A DNA stretch of 64,000 bases, taken from positions 62,001 through 126,000 of the forward strand of contig JAEWJK010000001.1 of assembly GCA_023386555.1 (NCBI GenBank). The letters run 5' to 3'. Position 1 is the first letter of the stretch. Each line of letters begins with the position of its first letter. The DNA is from Bacteroidota bacterium. GTDB lineage: Bacteria > Bacteroidota > Bacteroidia > Chitinophagales > Chitinophagaceae. Positions 1 through 8,434 of the stretch are shown piece by piece. The notes beneath the pieces are model-generated. The model made no database searches and was not told where the DNA came from. It saw nothing but the letters and a program-made list of their open reading frames with translations. Position numbers and translations under genes: made by a program.

Positions 1-170
1 GCAATCGGAATGGAAGCGGAAACGGTAAGACCGGCTTTTAAAGCAAGATAAACAGTTGCAGCCCCGAAGATGATTCCGAAGATGCTACCCATTACAATTG
101 ACTTGACGGTAAACTCTTTTACCCTTGCATTATCAGGAATGAATGGTTGAAACTTTTTCTGCACAGCCAT
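1..170 (-). CDS. OPT family oligopeptide transporter, N-terminal fragment
   Basis: This is the first 56 codons of a gene that runs off the left edge of the window. The start is the ATG ending at 170 (MAVQKKFQPFIPDN). A cytoplasmic leader is followed by a first membrane helix and the stretch YLALKAGLTVSASIPIA, which matches the conserved start of OPT proton-coupled oligopeptide/metal-chelate transporters. The family is normally 600-700 residues, so more than 90 percent is outside the window. It points the same way as the two POT transporters upstream, making this edge a peptide-uptake region. The family call rests on one short but characteristic stretch. Confidence 0.75.
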   Translation of the reverse strand, partial: MAVQKKFQPFIPDNARVKEFTVKSIVMGSIFGIIFGAATVYLALKAGLTVSASIPI

Positions 171-204
171 TGAAGTTGGTTTTGGTTGGGATAAATATAA
201 ATAC

Positions 205-233
205 AAAAGGCGATGAAATATTCATCGCCTTTT
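205..233 (-). terminator. Rho-independent terminator of the first POT gene
   Basis: A perfect 12-bp stem (AAAAGGCGATGA at 205-216 with TCATCGCCTTTT at 222-233) closes a 5-nt loop. Read on the minus strand it ends in TTTT followed by an AT-rich tail, and it lies 48 bases past the stop of the POT gene at 281-1921. It also separates that gene from the OPT gene, which then needs its own promoter between about 171 and 204. Confidence 0.8.
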
Positions 234-249
234 GGCTTAGTTCTGTTCA

Positions 250-274
250 TCACACTTCGAGAGCCTCAGTGTGA
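250..274. repeat. Hairpin with conserved 11-nt loop, copy 1
   Basis: A perfect 7-bp stem (TCACACT 250-256, AGTGTGA 268-274) encloses the loop TCGAGAGCCTC. The same loop occurs at 18635-18645 inside a stem of different sequence, so the stem is kept by compensatory changes. It lies six bases past the stop of the POT gene, upstream of that gene's terminator, so it would be transcribed as part of its 3' end. Confidence 0.6.
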
Positions 275-280
275 CATGTG

Positions 281-1921
281 CTATGATAATCCTTTTTCTT
301 TCATGATCCTGTTCAACCATTTGAGCATAGCAAAACACATAATGGCTGCAGCCAAGAGTAAACAGAAGTTCAATAAGAAATAATTCTTCTTATCATCGTA
401 TGTATCCCACATGGTAGCAAGTACACCTGATAATTTATTTCCGATAGAAGTTGATAAGAACCACCCACCCATCATCAATGAAGTAATTCTTACCGGACTG
501 AGTTTCGATACCAGCGATAATCCCATCGGACTCAACAATAACTCACCGATTGTGATCACACCATAACTACTGATGAGCCATAATACACTTGCTTTTTCAG
601 CTCCGTTATTATTTGCAGCCACTGCAGCCACCATTACCAATGCTGACAAACCTGAGATCAATAATCCGAATGCGATTTTTGTTGCCGTTGATGGTTCTTT
701 GTTTCTTCGTCTTAAGAATGCAAAAAATGCAACAATCAAAGGCGTTAGGATAATAACCCAGCCTGGATTGATAGATTGACTCAGGTTGGTTGCCCAAAGA
801 CTAACAGCATTGCCATCTGTGGGTCTGTCTTCTGCAGGTATATTTCTAAAATAAGTGGGATAATTATACTCTTTCACCACTTGTCCGTCTGCTGTTTTCT
901 GCAAACGAAATTGTTCATCATACAATGCAACCGAATCTTTTGCATACTTAAGTGGTTGTGATAAGCTGAATGTTCCAAAAACTTTTTCAGCCGTACCACT
1001 CATGCTTCTGTCAGTATAACGATCGGCCCAGGTATTCAATGCCGAACCGTTTTGCTTAAACACTGCCCAGAACAAAACAACTACTGCGAAAATCGCAAGC
1101 AATGCAGCAATCGGTCTCTTCTCATCTTTCGGTGCTTTAAAATAAAGCGATGCATAAAAGATGATCACCGGAATACATGCAAAGATGAATGCATCGGTAG
1201 AGTCTGATCCAACCAAAGCACCGGGTATTAACCAACCAATAACTCCAGCTACGATTGATGGAACAAGGATCAACATTACAATCTTGCTCATCGACATATC
1301 ATTTGGACCAACACCTTTCTTTATATCGAAAGCTTTGTAATGTTTTGTGCCGACAAGAAACACCATAACACCAATGAACATTCCTAATCCTGCAGCTAAA
1401 AATGCATAAGCCCAACCAAACAAAATATACAAAGCTGCACCGAAGAAATTGCAGATGAATGCACCGATGTTGATGCCCATGTAAAAAATATTATAGCCAT
1501 CATCCTTTTGATCTTTATACTGAGGAGTGGTATATACATTACCTAGTAAAGTAGAAATGTTTGGTTTGAAGAAACCGTTTCCGATGATCACAAGTGTCAT
1601 TGAAAGATATAACATCGGCAAACTATGAACGGCCATTAAACAATAACCTACACCCATCATTATTCCACCAATAATGATAGACTTTCTGTAGCCCAGGTAT
1701 CTGTCTGCTAATAATCCACCAAGAAACGGTGTTAAGAATACAAGACCGATGAAAGTCCCGTACAGATCGGCTGATTCAGCTTCTGTCATAGCAAAACCCT
1801 GCTTTACATCTTTCAGGTAAAGCGTAAAAATTCCGATCATCAGGTAGTAACCAAATCGTTCCCACATTTCGGAAAAGAAAAGGTAAGGCAATGCTTTAGG
1901 ATGTTTCTTCCACATAAACAA
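281..1921 (-). CDS. POT/PTR family proton-coupled peptide transporter
   Basis: This is an inner-membrane major facilitator protein that imports di- and tripeptides with protons. The first helix carries the ExxER family signature (EMWERFGYYLM), followed by the motif LADRYLGYRKSI and the PTR signature around FYMGINIGAFICN. At 546 residues it is slightly longer than a typical bacterial POT. The extra length is a polar insert near residues 295-375 (WADRYTDRSMSG onward) between helices in the middle of the protein. The start is ATG at 1921; a second ATG at 1915 is equally possible. Its terminator is at 205-233. The neighbouring POT gene is a clear paralogue with the same insert, suggesting tandem duplication. 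Confidence 0.9.
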   Translation of the reverse strand: MFMWKKHPKALPYLFFSEMWERFGYYLMIGIFTLYLKDVKQGFAMTEAESADLYGTFIGLVFLTPFLGGLLADRYLGYRKSIIIGGIMMGVGYCLMAVHSLPMLYLSMTLVIIGNGFFKPNISTLLGNVYTTPQYKDQKDDGYNIFYMGINIGAFICNFFGAALYILFGWAYAFLAAGLGMFIGVMVFLVGTKHYKAFDIKKGVGPNDMSMSKIVMLILVPSIVAGVIGWLIPGALVGSDSTDAFIFACIPVIIFYASLYFKAPKDEKRPIAALLAIFAVVVLFWAVFKQNGSALNTWADRYTDRSMSGTAEKVFGTFSLSQPLKYAKDSVALYDEQFRLQKTADGQVVKEYNYPTYFRNIPAEDRPTDGNAVSLWATNLSQSINPGWVIILTPLIVAFFAFLRRRNKEPSTATKIAFGLLISGLSALVMVAAVAANNNGAEKASVLWLISSYGVITIGELLLSPMGLSLVSKLSPVRITSLMMGGWFLSTSIGNKLSGVLATMWDTYDDKKNYFLLNFCLLLAAAIMCFAMLKWLNRIMKEKGLS

Positions 1922-1933
1922 TCATTAGAGGTA

Positions 1934-1965
1934 AATAAAAAAGGAGTTGATAATTCAACTCCTTT
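1934..1965 (-). terminator. Rho-independent terminator of the second POT gene
   Basis: An 11-bp perfect stem (AAAGGAGTTGA 1940-1950, TCAACTCCTTT 1955-1965) with loop TAAT is followed on the minus strand by a run of T (TTTTTTATTT). It lies between the two POT genes, so they are probably transcribed separately or with strong attenuation. Confidence 0.85.
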
Positions 1966-1985
1966 GCAATGATATTGAAAAAATG

Positions 1986-3653
1986 CTAAGATTCTCCTGT
2001 TCTTTCTTTCACAATAGCGTTGAGCGATTTTATTCTTGAAAGAATTAATATTCCACCAACGAATGCAGCCACAACAAGTATTAAGAAAAACATTTTCTTA
2101 TCGGTGAAATCATCCCAGAATGTGGTCATTACACCTGCAACTTTACCACCAATAGAGGTCGATAAAAACCAGCCACCCATTAATAATGAAGTTAACCGTG
2201 GTGGGGAAAGTTTAGAAACCAATGATAAACCAATAGGGCTTAAGAATATTTCACTGATGGTGAAAATGAAGTACGTTAGCCATAACCATATAGCTGCAGC
2301 TTTATGCGTATAAACTGATGGAACAGACATTATAGCAAACACCATGACGAGTGATGAAAGTCCGGATATAAATAACGCCATACAGAATTTCCATGCTGTC
2401 GTCGGTTCTTTTCCTCTTCGTCTTAATGCATCGAACAAGGGCACAAATAATAATGTAAGTGCAACGATAAACAATGGATTGAGTGATTGGAACAACTCTG
2501 TGTTCACCAGTTTTTGTGATCCTTTTGGTCGATCTTCTATCGGTACATTATTAAAGTATGGATCAGGCCCCATCGACTGAATATCTTTTCCAGTTTCATC
2601 TTTAATACTTACGAGATAAGGATCAACTTTAGTTACCATTCTATCGGTATCACTTACTGTTTGAAGAAAGCCTAATTTACCAGCTATTTTTTCAGTTGTC
2701 TCAGAAACACTTCGGTCAGTATGTTTCTCTGCCCAAAGCGTTAAGCCTGTTGAATTTTGATTGTAAATCGTCCAGAAAGCAACGGCTATTGCAAAAATGA
2801 ATAGTAAAGCACCGATCGCTCTTTTATCAGAACCTGATGCCTTCACCCATAGAGAAACATAGAAACCAATGATCGGTAAACATGCAAAAATGAAAGCATC
2901 ATTAGCCTGGCTTCCCATGATAGGAGAACCAAACAATTGTGTAGGAACGATCCAGCCAATAACGCCAGCAATGATAGCCGGAACGAAAACGTATAAAACG
3001 ATCTTCGAAAGCGGCATGTCTTCTTTCTGTACCGGTTTTTTTACATCGGCATGCTTAACTTCTTTCAGGTTCATAGCAAGGATAATCATACCTATAATCA
3101 AACCTACACCTGCAGCAGCAAAAGCATAACCCCATCCATATGCATTACGTAAATAGGCTGCCACGAAATTGCAGACGAAAGCTCCGATGTTAATACCCAT
3201 GTAAAAGATGTTGTAAGCATTATCTTTTAACGGCTTCAGATCTTCACGGTTATAGATATTCCCAAGTAAGGTTGAGATATTAGGTTTGAAGAAACCATTT
3301 CCTACGATAATCAATCCAAGCGAAACATACATGGCAGTATCACCAGGAATGGCAAGTCCCAGATAGCCTGCAGCCATCAAACTTCCACCAAGGAAAATTG
3401 ATTTTGTATATCCTAAATATCTATCGGCAATCAATCCTCCGATAAAAGGCGTTAGATAAACCAATGCAATGAAGCTTCCCACAACATCAGCTCCCATGTC
3501 TTGCGAAAAGCCTTTACCACCAGTGGTATTATCTATTAAATACAAAAAGAGAATGCCCACCATCAGGTAATAAGCAAATCGTTCCCACATTTCGGTGAAG
3601 AAGAGTGCATACAAGGCTTTGGGGTGTCTGGCCTTTGCAATCGTTTTTTCCAT
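1986..3653 (-). CDS. POT/PTR family proton-coupled peptide transporter
   Basis: This is a second POT peptide transporter of 555 residues. It has the ExxER motif in the first helix (EMWERFAYYLM), IADRYLGYTKSI, and the PTR signature in FYMGINIGAFVCN. It carries the same insert as its neighbour (WAEKHTDRSVSE), here with a longer polar segment (about residues 305-375) that probably lies outside the membrane. The start is ATG at 3653 (MEKTIAKARHPKAL). An in-frame upstream extension to 3704 adds residues unlike any POT N-terminus. It is separated from purD by a divergent intergenic region of 120 bases, and it ends at a strong terminator (1934-1965). Confidence 0.9.
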   Translation of the reverse strand: MEKTIAKARHPKALYALFFTEMWERFAYYLMVGILFLYLIDNTTGGKGFSQDMGADVVGSFIALVYLTPFIGGLIADRYLGYTKSIFLGGSLMAAGYLGLAIPGDTAMYVSLGLIIVGNGFFKPNISTLLGNIYNREDLKPLKDNAYNIFYMGINIGAFVCNFVAAYLRNAYGWGYAFAAAGVGLIIGMIILAMNLKEVKHADVKKPVQKEDMPLSKIVLYVFVPAIIAGVIGWIVPTQLFGSPIMGSQANDAFIFACLPIIGFYVSLWVKASGSDKRAIGALLFIFAIAVAFWTIYNQNSTGLTLWAEKHTDRSVSETTEKIAGKLGFLQTVSDTDRMVTKVDPYLVSIKDETGKDIQSMGPDPYFNNVPIEDRPKGSQKLVNTELFQSLNPLFIVALTLLFVPLFDALRRRGKEPTTAWKFCMALFISGLSSLVMVFAIMSVPSVYTHKAAAIWLWLTYFIFTISEIFLSPIGLSLVSKLSPPRLTSLLMGGWFLSTSIGGKVAGVMTTFWDDFTDKKMFFLILVVAAFVGGILILSRIKSLNAIVKERTGES

Positions 3654-3773
3654 TGATCGAAATTTTAAATTAATCAGTTGGTTTAAGTGCCTAAAGTAAA
3701 GCAAATTATTTTTCCAACGTAGCTATTCATCAAGTTTAGTAATTGTGCCGATATTCGCCACACATTATAGATT

Positions 3774-5045
3774 ATGAATATTCTTTTGTTAGGATCTGGT
3801 GGAAGAGAACATGCTTTAGCCTGGAAATTGAAGCAAAGCAAACATTGCAATCAACTTTTTATTGCTCCCGGAAATGCAGGAACAGCTGAAGTTGGAACCA
3901 ATCTGAACATTGGCGTTAATGATTTTGCAGGAATTGAAAATGCAGTCAAAGAACATCAGATCAATATACTCATCGTGGGACCCGAAGAACCTTTGGTGAA
4001 TGGCATTTACGATCATTTTAAACAAAACAAAGAACTCATCGTTGTCGGGCCATCTGCAAATGGTGCACAATTGGAAGGAAGCAAGGCTTTTTCCAAAGAA
4101 TTCATGCAAAGGCATAATATTCCAACAGCCGGATATGCTGAGTTTACCAAAGAAAATTTTGAAGAAGGAAAGCAATACATAACCCAACAATCATTACCAA
4201 TTGTATTAAAAGCTGATGGTTTGGCTGCCGGAAAAGGTGTGGTGATCGCTCAATCACATGGAGAAGCTTTGCTAACCTTTGAGGAAATGATCATCAATGA
4301 ACAATTCGGAAAAGCTTCGAATAAAGTAGTGATAGAAGAATTTTTGCAGGGAATTGAAGTCAGTGTATTTGCATTGACGGATGGAAAAGATTATAAGATC
4401 ATTGGTCATGCAAAAGATTATAAACGTATTGGTGAAGGAGATACAGGACCAAATACCGGTGGAATGGGTTGTGTAACACCTGTTCCGTTCATTAATGATG
4501 TGTTTTTGAAAAGAGTGGAAGAAAGGATCATTCAGCCAACCATTAACGGACTGCACAAAGAGAACATCGAATACAAAGGATTTGTATTTTTTGGATTGAT
4601 GAATGTAAATGGAGAGCCAATGGTAATTGAATACAATTGCAGAATGGGTGATCCTGAAACGGAAGTGGTGATGCCAAGACTGAAGAATGATCTTGTTGAA
4701 TTATTCCTAGCGATGCACAATGAAAATTTGAATGCAATTGAAATAGAATACGATGATCGGTGTATTGCAACAGTGATGGCTGTAAGTGGTGGTTATCCTG
4801 GTGATTATCGAAAGAATTTAGCCATTCAAGGTTTAGATAGTGAATTGCAGGACAGCATTATTTTTCATGCAGGTACTAAACAAGAAGGTGACAACGTTGT
4901 TACGAATGGAGGAAGAGTATTGGCTGTTACATCGTATGGCGTTTCGTTGCAGGATGCTGTTACAAAAAGCAGGAAAGTATTAGAACAGATATCGTTCGAA
5001 GGAATGTATTACCGGAAAGATATTGGTTATGAGTTCAGCATCTGA
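3774..5045 (+). CDS. purD: Phosphoribosylamine--glycine ligase
   Basis: PurD is the second enzyme of de novo purine synthesis. It joins glycine to 5-phosphoribosylamine with ATP to make GAR in the cytoplasm. The 423 residues cover the full family length: an N-domain beginning MNILLLGSGGREHALAWKL, the ATP-grasp core with the glycine-rich loop VLKADGLAAGKGVV (about 143-156), the GDTGPNTGGMGC stretch (about 223-234) and the metal-binding EYNCRMGDPETE (about 287-298), then the C-domain. The start is ATG at 3774. The end overlaps the following acetyltransferase by 17 bases, so the two are probably translationally coupled. Confidence 0.97.
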   Translation: MNILLLGSGGREHALAWKLKQSKHCNQLFIAPGNAGTAEVGTNLNIGVNDFAGIENAVKEHQINILIVGPEEPLVNGIYDHFKQNKELIVVGPSANGAQLEGSKAFSKEFMQRHNIPTAGYAEFTKENFEEGKQYITQQSLPIVLKADGLAAGKGVVIAQSHGEALLTFEEMIINEQFGKASNKVVIEEFLQGIEVSVFALTDGKDYKIIGHAKDYKRIGEGDTGPNTGGMGCVTPVPFINDVFLKRVEERIIQPTINGLHKENIEYKGFVFFGLMNVNGEPMVIEYNCRMGDPETEVVMPRLKNDLVELFLAMHNENLNAIEIEYDDRCIATVMAVSGGYPGDYRKNLAIQGLDSELQDSIIFHAGTKQEGDNVVTNGGRVLAVTSYGVSLQDAVTKSRKVLEQISFEGMYYRKDIGYEFSI

Positions 5046-5574
5046 GACATTTCCAACAATTGAAACAGAAAGATATTTGCTGCGAAAGATCGTTTCAACA
5101 GACCAGCAAAAAATCTATGAGGGATTATCACATCCTGAAGTGATAAAATACTATGGTGTTTCGTATTCTTCTTTCGAGGCAACAAAAGCCCAGATGGATT
5201 TTTATAATGAACTTTTAAGCAACGAGACCGGAATTTGGTGGGCTATTTGCCAAAAGCAGAACCATCAATTTATTGGAGCCTGCGGTTTCAATAACCGGAT
5301 GAAAGAACATAGAAAAGCGGAGATCGGTTTTTGGTTGCTGCCCGAATTCCAGCAGAAAGGTTATATGAGTGAAGCTGTGAAGAAAGTCATTGAATATGGT
5401 TTTACAGAGATGAACCTTCACCGGATAGAAGCGATCATAGAAACAGGAAATGATAACAGCAGCAAGCTACTTCGAAAGATGGGTTTTGCTTATGAAGGAA
5501 CCAACAAAGAATGCGAAATAAAGAATGGAAGATTTATTGACCTGGAAGTATATGCATTGCTGGAAAAAAGCTAA
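5029..5574 (+). CDS. GNAT family N-acetyltransferase (RimJ/RimL-like)
   Basis: This is a 181-residue cytoplasmic acetyltransferase of the RimJ/RimL type, which moves an acetyl group from acetyl-CoA to an amino group of a protein or small molecule. It begins with TIETERYLLRKI. It has the acetyl-CoA loop region around EIGFWLLPEFQQKGYMSEA (Q-x-x-G-x-x variant) and the conserved INLHRIEA-like segment MNLHRIEAIIETGN, followed by SSKLLRKMGFAYEG. I chose the ATG at 5029, inside the end of purD; a TTG at 5023 is also in frame. The substrate cannot be read from sequence. Confidence 0.88.
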   Translation: MSSASETFPTIETERYLLRKIVSTDQQKIYEGLSHPEVIKYYGVSYSSFEATKAQMDFYNELLSNETGIWWAICQKQNHQFIGACGFNNRMKEHRKAEIGFWLLPEFQQKGYMSEAVKKVIEYGFTEMNLHRIEAIIETGNDNSSKLLRKMGFAYEGTNKECEIKNGRFIDLEVYALLEKS

Positions 5575-5588
5575 ATAAAGAACAGAAT

Positions 5589-5636
5589 GTACAAGTGAGT
5601 GACACAACGGAAGATCAGTAGAAAATCTACAGCCGG
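5589..5636 (-). repeat. Palindromic intergenic repeat, copy 1 (reverse orientation)
   Basis: The core GTACAAGTGAGTGACACAACG (5589-5609, 21 nt) is the exact reverse complement of 62358-62378. It is followed by a 5-bp hairpin GTAGA-AAA-TCTAC and the end motif AGCCGG. It occupies the gap between the acetyltransferase and mreB. Confidence 0.75.
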
Positions 5637-5696
5637 TCAACTAAAAAAATATTCGCTTAAGATTTGCTAAACCCCTGAAAAATCAATCATTTGAAG

Positions 5697-5728
5697 TTTT
5701 GTGGATTCAACTTTATTCTTTCACTTTG
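5697..5728 (+). promoter_or_regulatory. Putative promoter of the mreB cluster
   Basis: TTTTG at 5697-5701 and TCACTTTG at 5721-5728 are separated by 19 nt. This matches the Bacteroidota sigma pattern (TTTG, about 19 nt, TAnnTTTG) with one mismatch in the downstream box. Transcription would start near 5735, about 28 bases before the mreB ATG. Confidence 0.45.
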
Positions 5729-5762
5729 CAACATTCGACTAACATAAGAATTTTATATATAA

Positions 5763-6788
5763 ATGGGACTATTTAACTGGTTTACACAAGATATTGCTAT
5801 AGACCTTGGCACCGCTAACACCCTGATTATCCATAATGAAGAGATCGTTGTAAATGAACCTTCGATCGTTGCTTTGGACAGAAATAATCCGAAACATGTT
5901 ATTGCTGTGGGAAAGAGAGCATTGATGATGCACGAAAAAACTCATGAAAGCATCAGAACGGTTCGTCCGCTGAAAGATGGTGTAATTGCCGATTTCAATG
6001 CTGCCGAGCTGATGATAAGGGAAATGATCAAAATGATCTATCCTAAAAAACCACTTTTCCCGCCAAGCTGGAGAATGATGATCTGTATTCCATCTTCTAT
6101 TACCGAAGTGGAAAAAAGAGCGGTTCGTGACAGTGCTGAACAGGCCGGAGCAAAAGAAGTTTATCTTTTACACGAACCAATGGCTGCAGCTTTGGGTATT
6201 GGTATTGATGTGGAAGAACCGGTTGGTAATATGATTATTGATATTGGTGGTGGTACAACAGGTATTACTGTAATTGCACTAGCAGGTATCGTATGTGATC
6301 AGTCAATAAGAATTGCCGGTGATGAATTCACTGCTGATATTATGGAAGCACTTCGTCGCTACCACAGTTTATTAATTGGTGAAAGAACTGCTGAGCAGAT
6401 CAAAATTCAGATCGGTGCTGCAATGAAAGACCTTGACGTTCCACCAGATGATATTCCGGTAAATGGTCGTGACCTTGTAACTGGTATTCCAAAACAGATC
6501 ATGGTGAGTTACCAGGAAATTGCTGAAGCTTTAGATAAAAGCATCTTTAAAATTGAAGAAGCGATATTGAAAGCTTTAGAAACAACGCCACCTGAACTGG
6601 CTTCTGATATTTACCGAAGAGGTTTATACTTAACCGGTGGTGGTGCTTTGTTAAGAGGTTTGGACAAACGCCTCAGCCAGAAAATAAAACTTCCTGTTCA
6701 TGTAGCTGATGATCCACTGAAAAGTGTGGTAAGAGGCACAGGAATAGCACTTAAAAATTACAGTAAGTTTCCGTTTATAATGAGATAA
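5763..6788 (+). CDS. mreB: Rod shape-determining protein MreB
   Basis: MreB is the actin-like ATPase that forms membrane-associated filaments and positions the elongation peptidoglycan machinery. The 341 residues show the phosphate-1 loop DIAIDLGTANTLI near the N-terminus, IIDIGGGTTGITVIALAGI (phosphate 2) and the adenosine motif LTGGGALLRGLDKRL. A short N-terminal MGLFNWF stretch is amphipathic and could serve as the membrane anchor. It is the first gene of the mreB-mreC-mreD-mrdA-rodA block. A large inverted repeat separates it from mreC and may lower downstream expression relative to mreB. Confidence 0.97.
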   Translation: MGLFNWFTQDIAIDLGTANTLIIHNEEIVVNEPSIVALDRNNPKHVIAVGKRALMMHEKTHESIRTVRPLKDGVIADFNAAELMIREMIKMIYPKKPLFPPSWRMMICIPSSITEVEKRAVRDSAEQAGAKEVYLLHEPMAAALGIGIDVEEPVGNMIIDIGGGTTGITVIALAGIVCDQSIRIAGDEFTADIMEALRRYHSLLIGERTAEQIKIQIGAAMKDLDVPPDDIPVNGRDLVTGIPKQIMVSYQEIAEALDKSIFKIEEAILKALETTPPELASDIYRRGLYLTGGGALLRGLDKRLSQKIKLPVHVADDPLKSVVRGTGIALKNYSKFPFIMR

Positions 6789-6792
6789 ATTA

Positions 6793-6835
6793 GCTGTAAG
6801 CTGCAGGCTTAAAATAATAAGCCGGCTTACAGCTT
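6793..6835. repeat. Two-tier stem-loop between mreB and mreC
   Basis: An outer 10-bp stem (AGCTGTAAGC 6793-6802, GCTTACAGCT 6826-6835) and an inner 5-bp stem (GGCTT 6807-6811, AAGCC 6820-6824) form one folded structure. It starts 5 bases after the mreB stop and ends 14 bases before the mreC start. No T-run follows, so it is more likely an mRNA-stability or attenuation element than a full terminator. Confidence 0.7.
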
Positions 6836-6849
6836 AAAGCTTACAACCC

Positions 6850-7704
6850 TTGCGAAATATCTTTCTATTCATACGTCGTTATCTCAACTTCATCATCTTT
6901 CTGGTATTACAGATCGTGTGTATTGCTATCCTGGTAAAATATAACAGAACACATGAGGCTGTATTTGCCAATTTGTCGATGGAAACTACAGGTTGGATAG
7001 ACAAACAATATAGTGGCGTAGAAGATTATTTTCACCTGAAAGCAGAGAACAAAAAACTGGTGGATGAGAATAATACGTTGAGAAATATGCTGTCTACAAA
7101 TTTCAGCGGACCAGATACGACAAAAACTTTTTTCATTGATAGTTTGATGAGAGATACCACAGGACGAATCAGGAAATTCACCTGGTTACCTGCTAAAGTG
7201 ATCAATAACTCCATCAGTTCTCAAACAAATTTCATCACATTAGAAAGAGGTGCTAACCAGGGTGTGAAGAAAGGTATGTCAGTCGTTGCTCCGGGCAATA
7301 GCATTGTAGGTGTGGTGGTAGGTGTAAGTAACAATTACAGCATTGTAATGAGTTTATTGCACCGTAACAGCAAGGTGAGCAGTATGCTGAAGAAAGACAA
7401 TAATGCCGGTAGTTTGGAATGGGATGGAAAAGATCCACAGGTATTAACGCTGAAGAATATTCCTAAAAGTGCTAAAGTGGTAAAAGGAGATACGGTTCTT
7501 ACCAGTACTTACTCTTCGAATTATCCTTACGGATTAATGGTAGGAACAGTTTCATCTATTGGTGCAGATCCTTCCAGTAACTTTTTTACGTTGAAACTAA
7601 AACCAGCAACTAATTTCTCAGCTATACAATATGTTTACCTGGTAGATAACCTTCTTTTTGCGGAACAAAAACAATTGGAAGAAGAAATAAAGACCACAAA
7701 CTAA
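6850..7704 (+). CDS. mreC: Rod shape-determining protein MreC
   Basis: MreC is a bitopic inner-membrane protein that links MreB to the periplasmic part of the elongasome and activates PBP2/RodA. The 284 residues contain one membrane helix near the N-terminus (about 12-30), a coiled-coil segment around residues 58-78 (FHLKAENKKLVDENNTLRN), and the paired beta-barrel domains. GANQGVKKGMSVVAPG is the typical family segment. The start codon is TTG at 6850: no in-frame ATG nearby gives the canonical MRNIFLFIRRYLNF N-terminus. The stop codon overlaps the mreD start (TAATG). Confidence 0.93.
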   Translation: MRNIFLFIRRYLNFIIFLVLQIVCIAILVKYNRTHEAVFANLSMETTGWIDKQYSGVEDYFHLKAENKKLVDENNTLRNMLSTNFSGPDTTKTFFIDSLMRDTTGRIRKFTWLPAKVINNSISSQTNFITLERGANQGVKKGMSVVAPGNSIVGVVVGVSNNYSIVMSLLHRNSKVSSMLKKDNNAGSLEWDGKDPQVLTLKNIPKSAKVVKGDTVLTSTYSSNYPYGLMVGTVSSIGADPSSNFFTLKLKPATNFSAIQYVYLVDNLLFAEQKQLEEEIKTTN

Positions 7705-8237
7705 TGTCAGACCTGGTTAAAAATATTATCCGTTTCATTTTATTCCTGCTGTTGCAGGCTTATGTGCTGAATAATATTCCGCCTTTGCACCAGTTCATTG
7801 TGCCTTACCTGTATTTCCTTTTTCTTTTGTGGCTGCCATTCAGCATGAATCGTTTTGCATTGCTGATGATCGCTTTCATATTTGGACTGTGTATGGATTT
7901 TTTCACCAGCACACCAGGTTTACATGCAGCACCATGTTTATTGATAGCTTATATAAGACCTTTCCTGCTTGCACTATTGCTTCCACAAGAAACAACAGAG
8001 CTTAGTTATGTTGAACCAAGTTTAAAAAGCATGGGTTGGGCTCCTTATTTTGTATATGTGCTGATTCTCACCTTTATGCATCACTCTTACCTGGTGTTGT
8101 TAGAATGGTTGCAATTTGGTGATTTCCTTTATTTCCTCGGAAAAGTTACAGCCACTACTGCTATAAGTATGCTGCTGATCTTTTTGACCGAGATGCTTTT
8201 CTTTCGTAAAGCCAAGTACCGAACAAATATTGCATAG
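7704..8237 (+). CDS. mreD: Rod shape-determining protein MreD
   Basis: This is a 177-residue polytopic inner-membrane protein of the elongasome. Five or so hydrophobic helices cover almost the entire length, with the small DFFTSTPGLHAAPCLLIAYIRP segment between the second and third that is typical of Bacteroidota MreD. The ATG at 7704 shares a base with the mreC stop, so the two are coupled. Sequence conservation in this family is low; position between mreC and the PBP2 gene is the strongest support. Confidence 0.88.
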   Translation: MSDLVKNIIRFILFLLLQAYVLNNIPPLHQFIVPYLYFLFLLWLPFSMNRFALLMIAFIFGLCMDFFTSTPGLHAAPCLLIAYIRPFLLALLLPQETTELSYVEPSLKSMGWAPYFVYVLILTFMHHSYLVLLEWLQFGDFLYFLGKVTATTAISMLLIFLTEMLFFRKAKYRTNIA

Positions 8238-8249
8238 CTTTTTTATTTA

Positions 8250-8333
8250 CCCAGCCAAGGTTCTGTTCTCATCGTTCCTTGCGTCGCACTCTTGTGCTGA
8301 ATATCTTCGTTCATCAATGTTCGTAATCCATTC
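8250..8333 (+). repeat. Palindromic intergenic repeat, copy 2
   Basis: The core TTGCGTCGCACTCTTGT (8279-8295) is preceded by the CCAGCC end motif and followed by a GTTC-rich segment. It lies in the 197-base gap between mreD and mrdA, inside an otherwise tightly packed cluster. A 72-codon open frame across this gap looks fortuitous. Confidence 0.65.
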
Positions 8334-8434
8334 TTCATTCAGGTCTTTAATAAATTTTTATTTGCTCTTTGATGCAAGCTATGCTTTCAAGCATCAATTT
8401 TGTATTACACAATCTCTTTTCACTCAAACGATAT

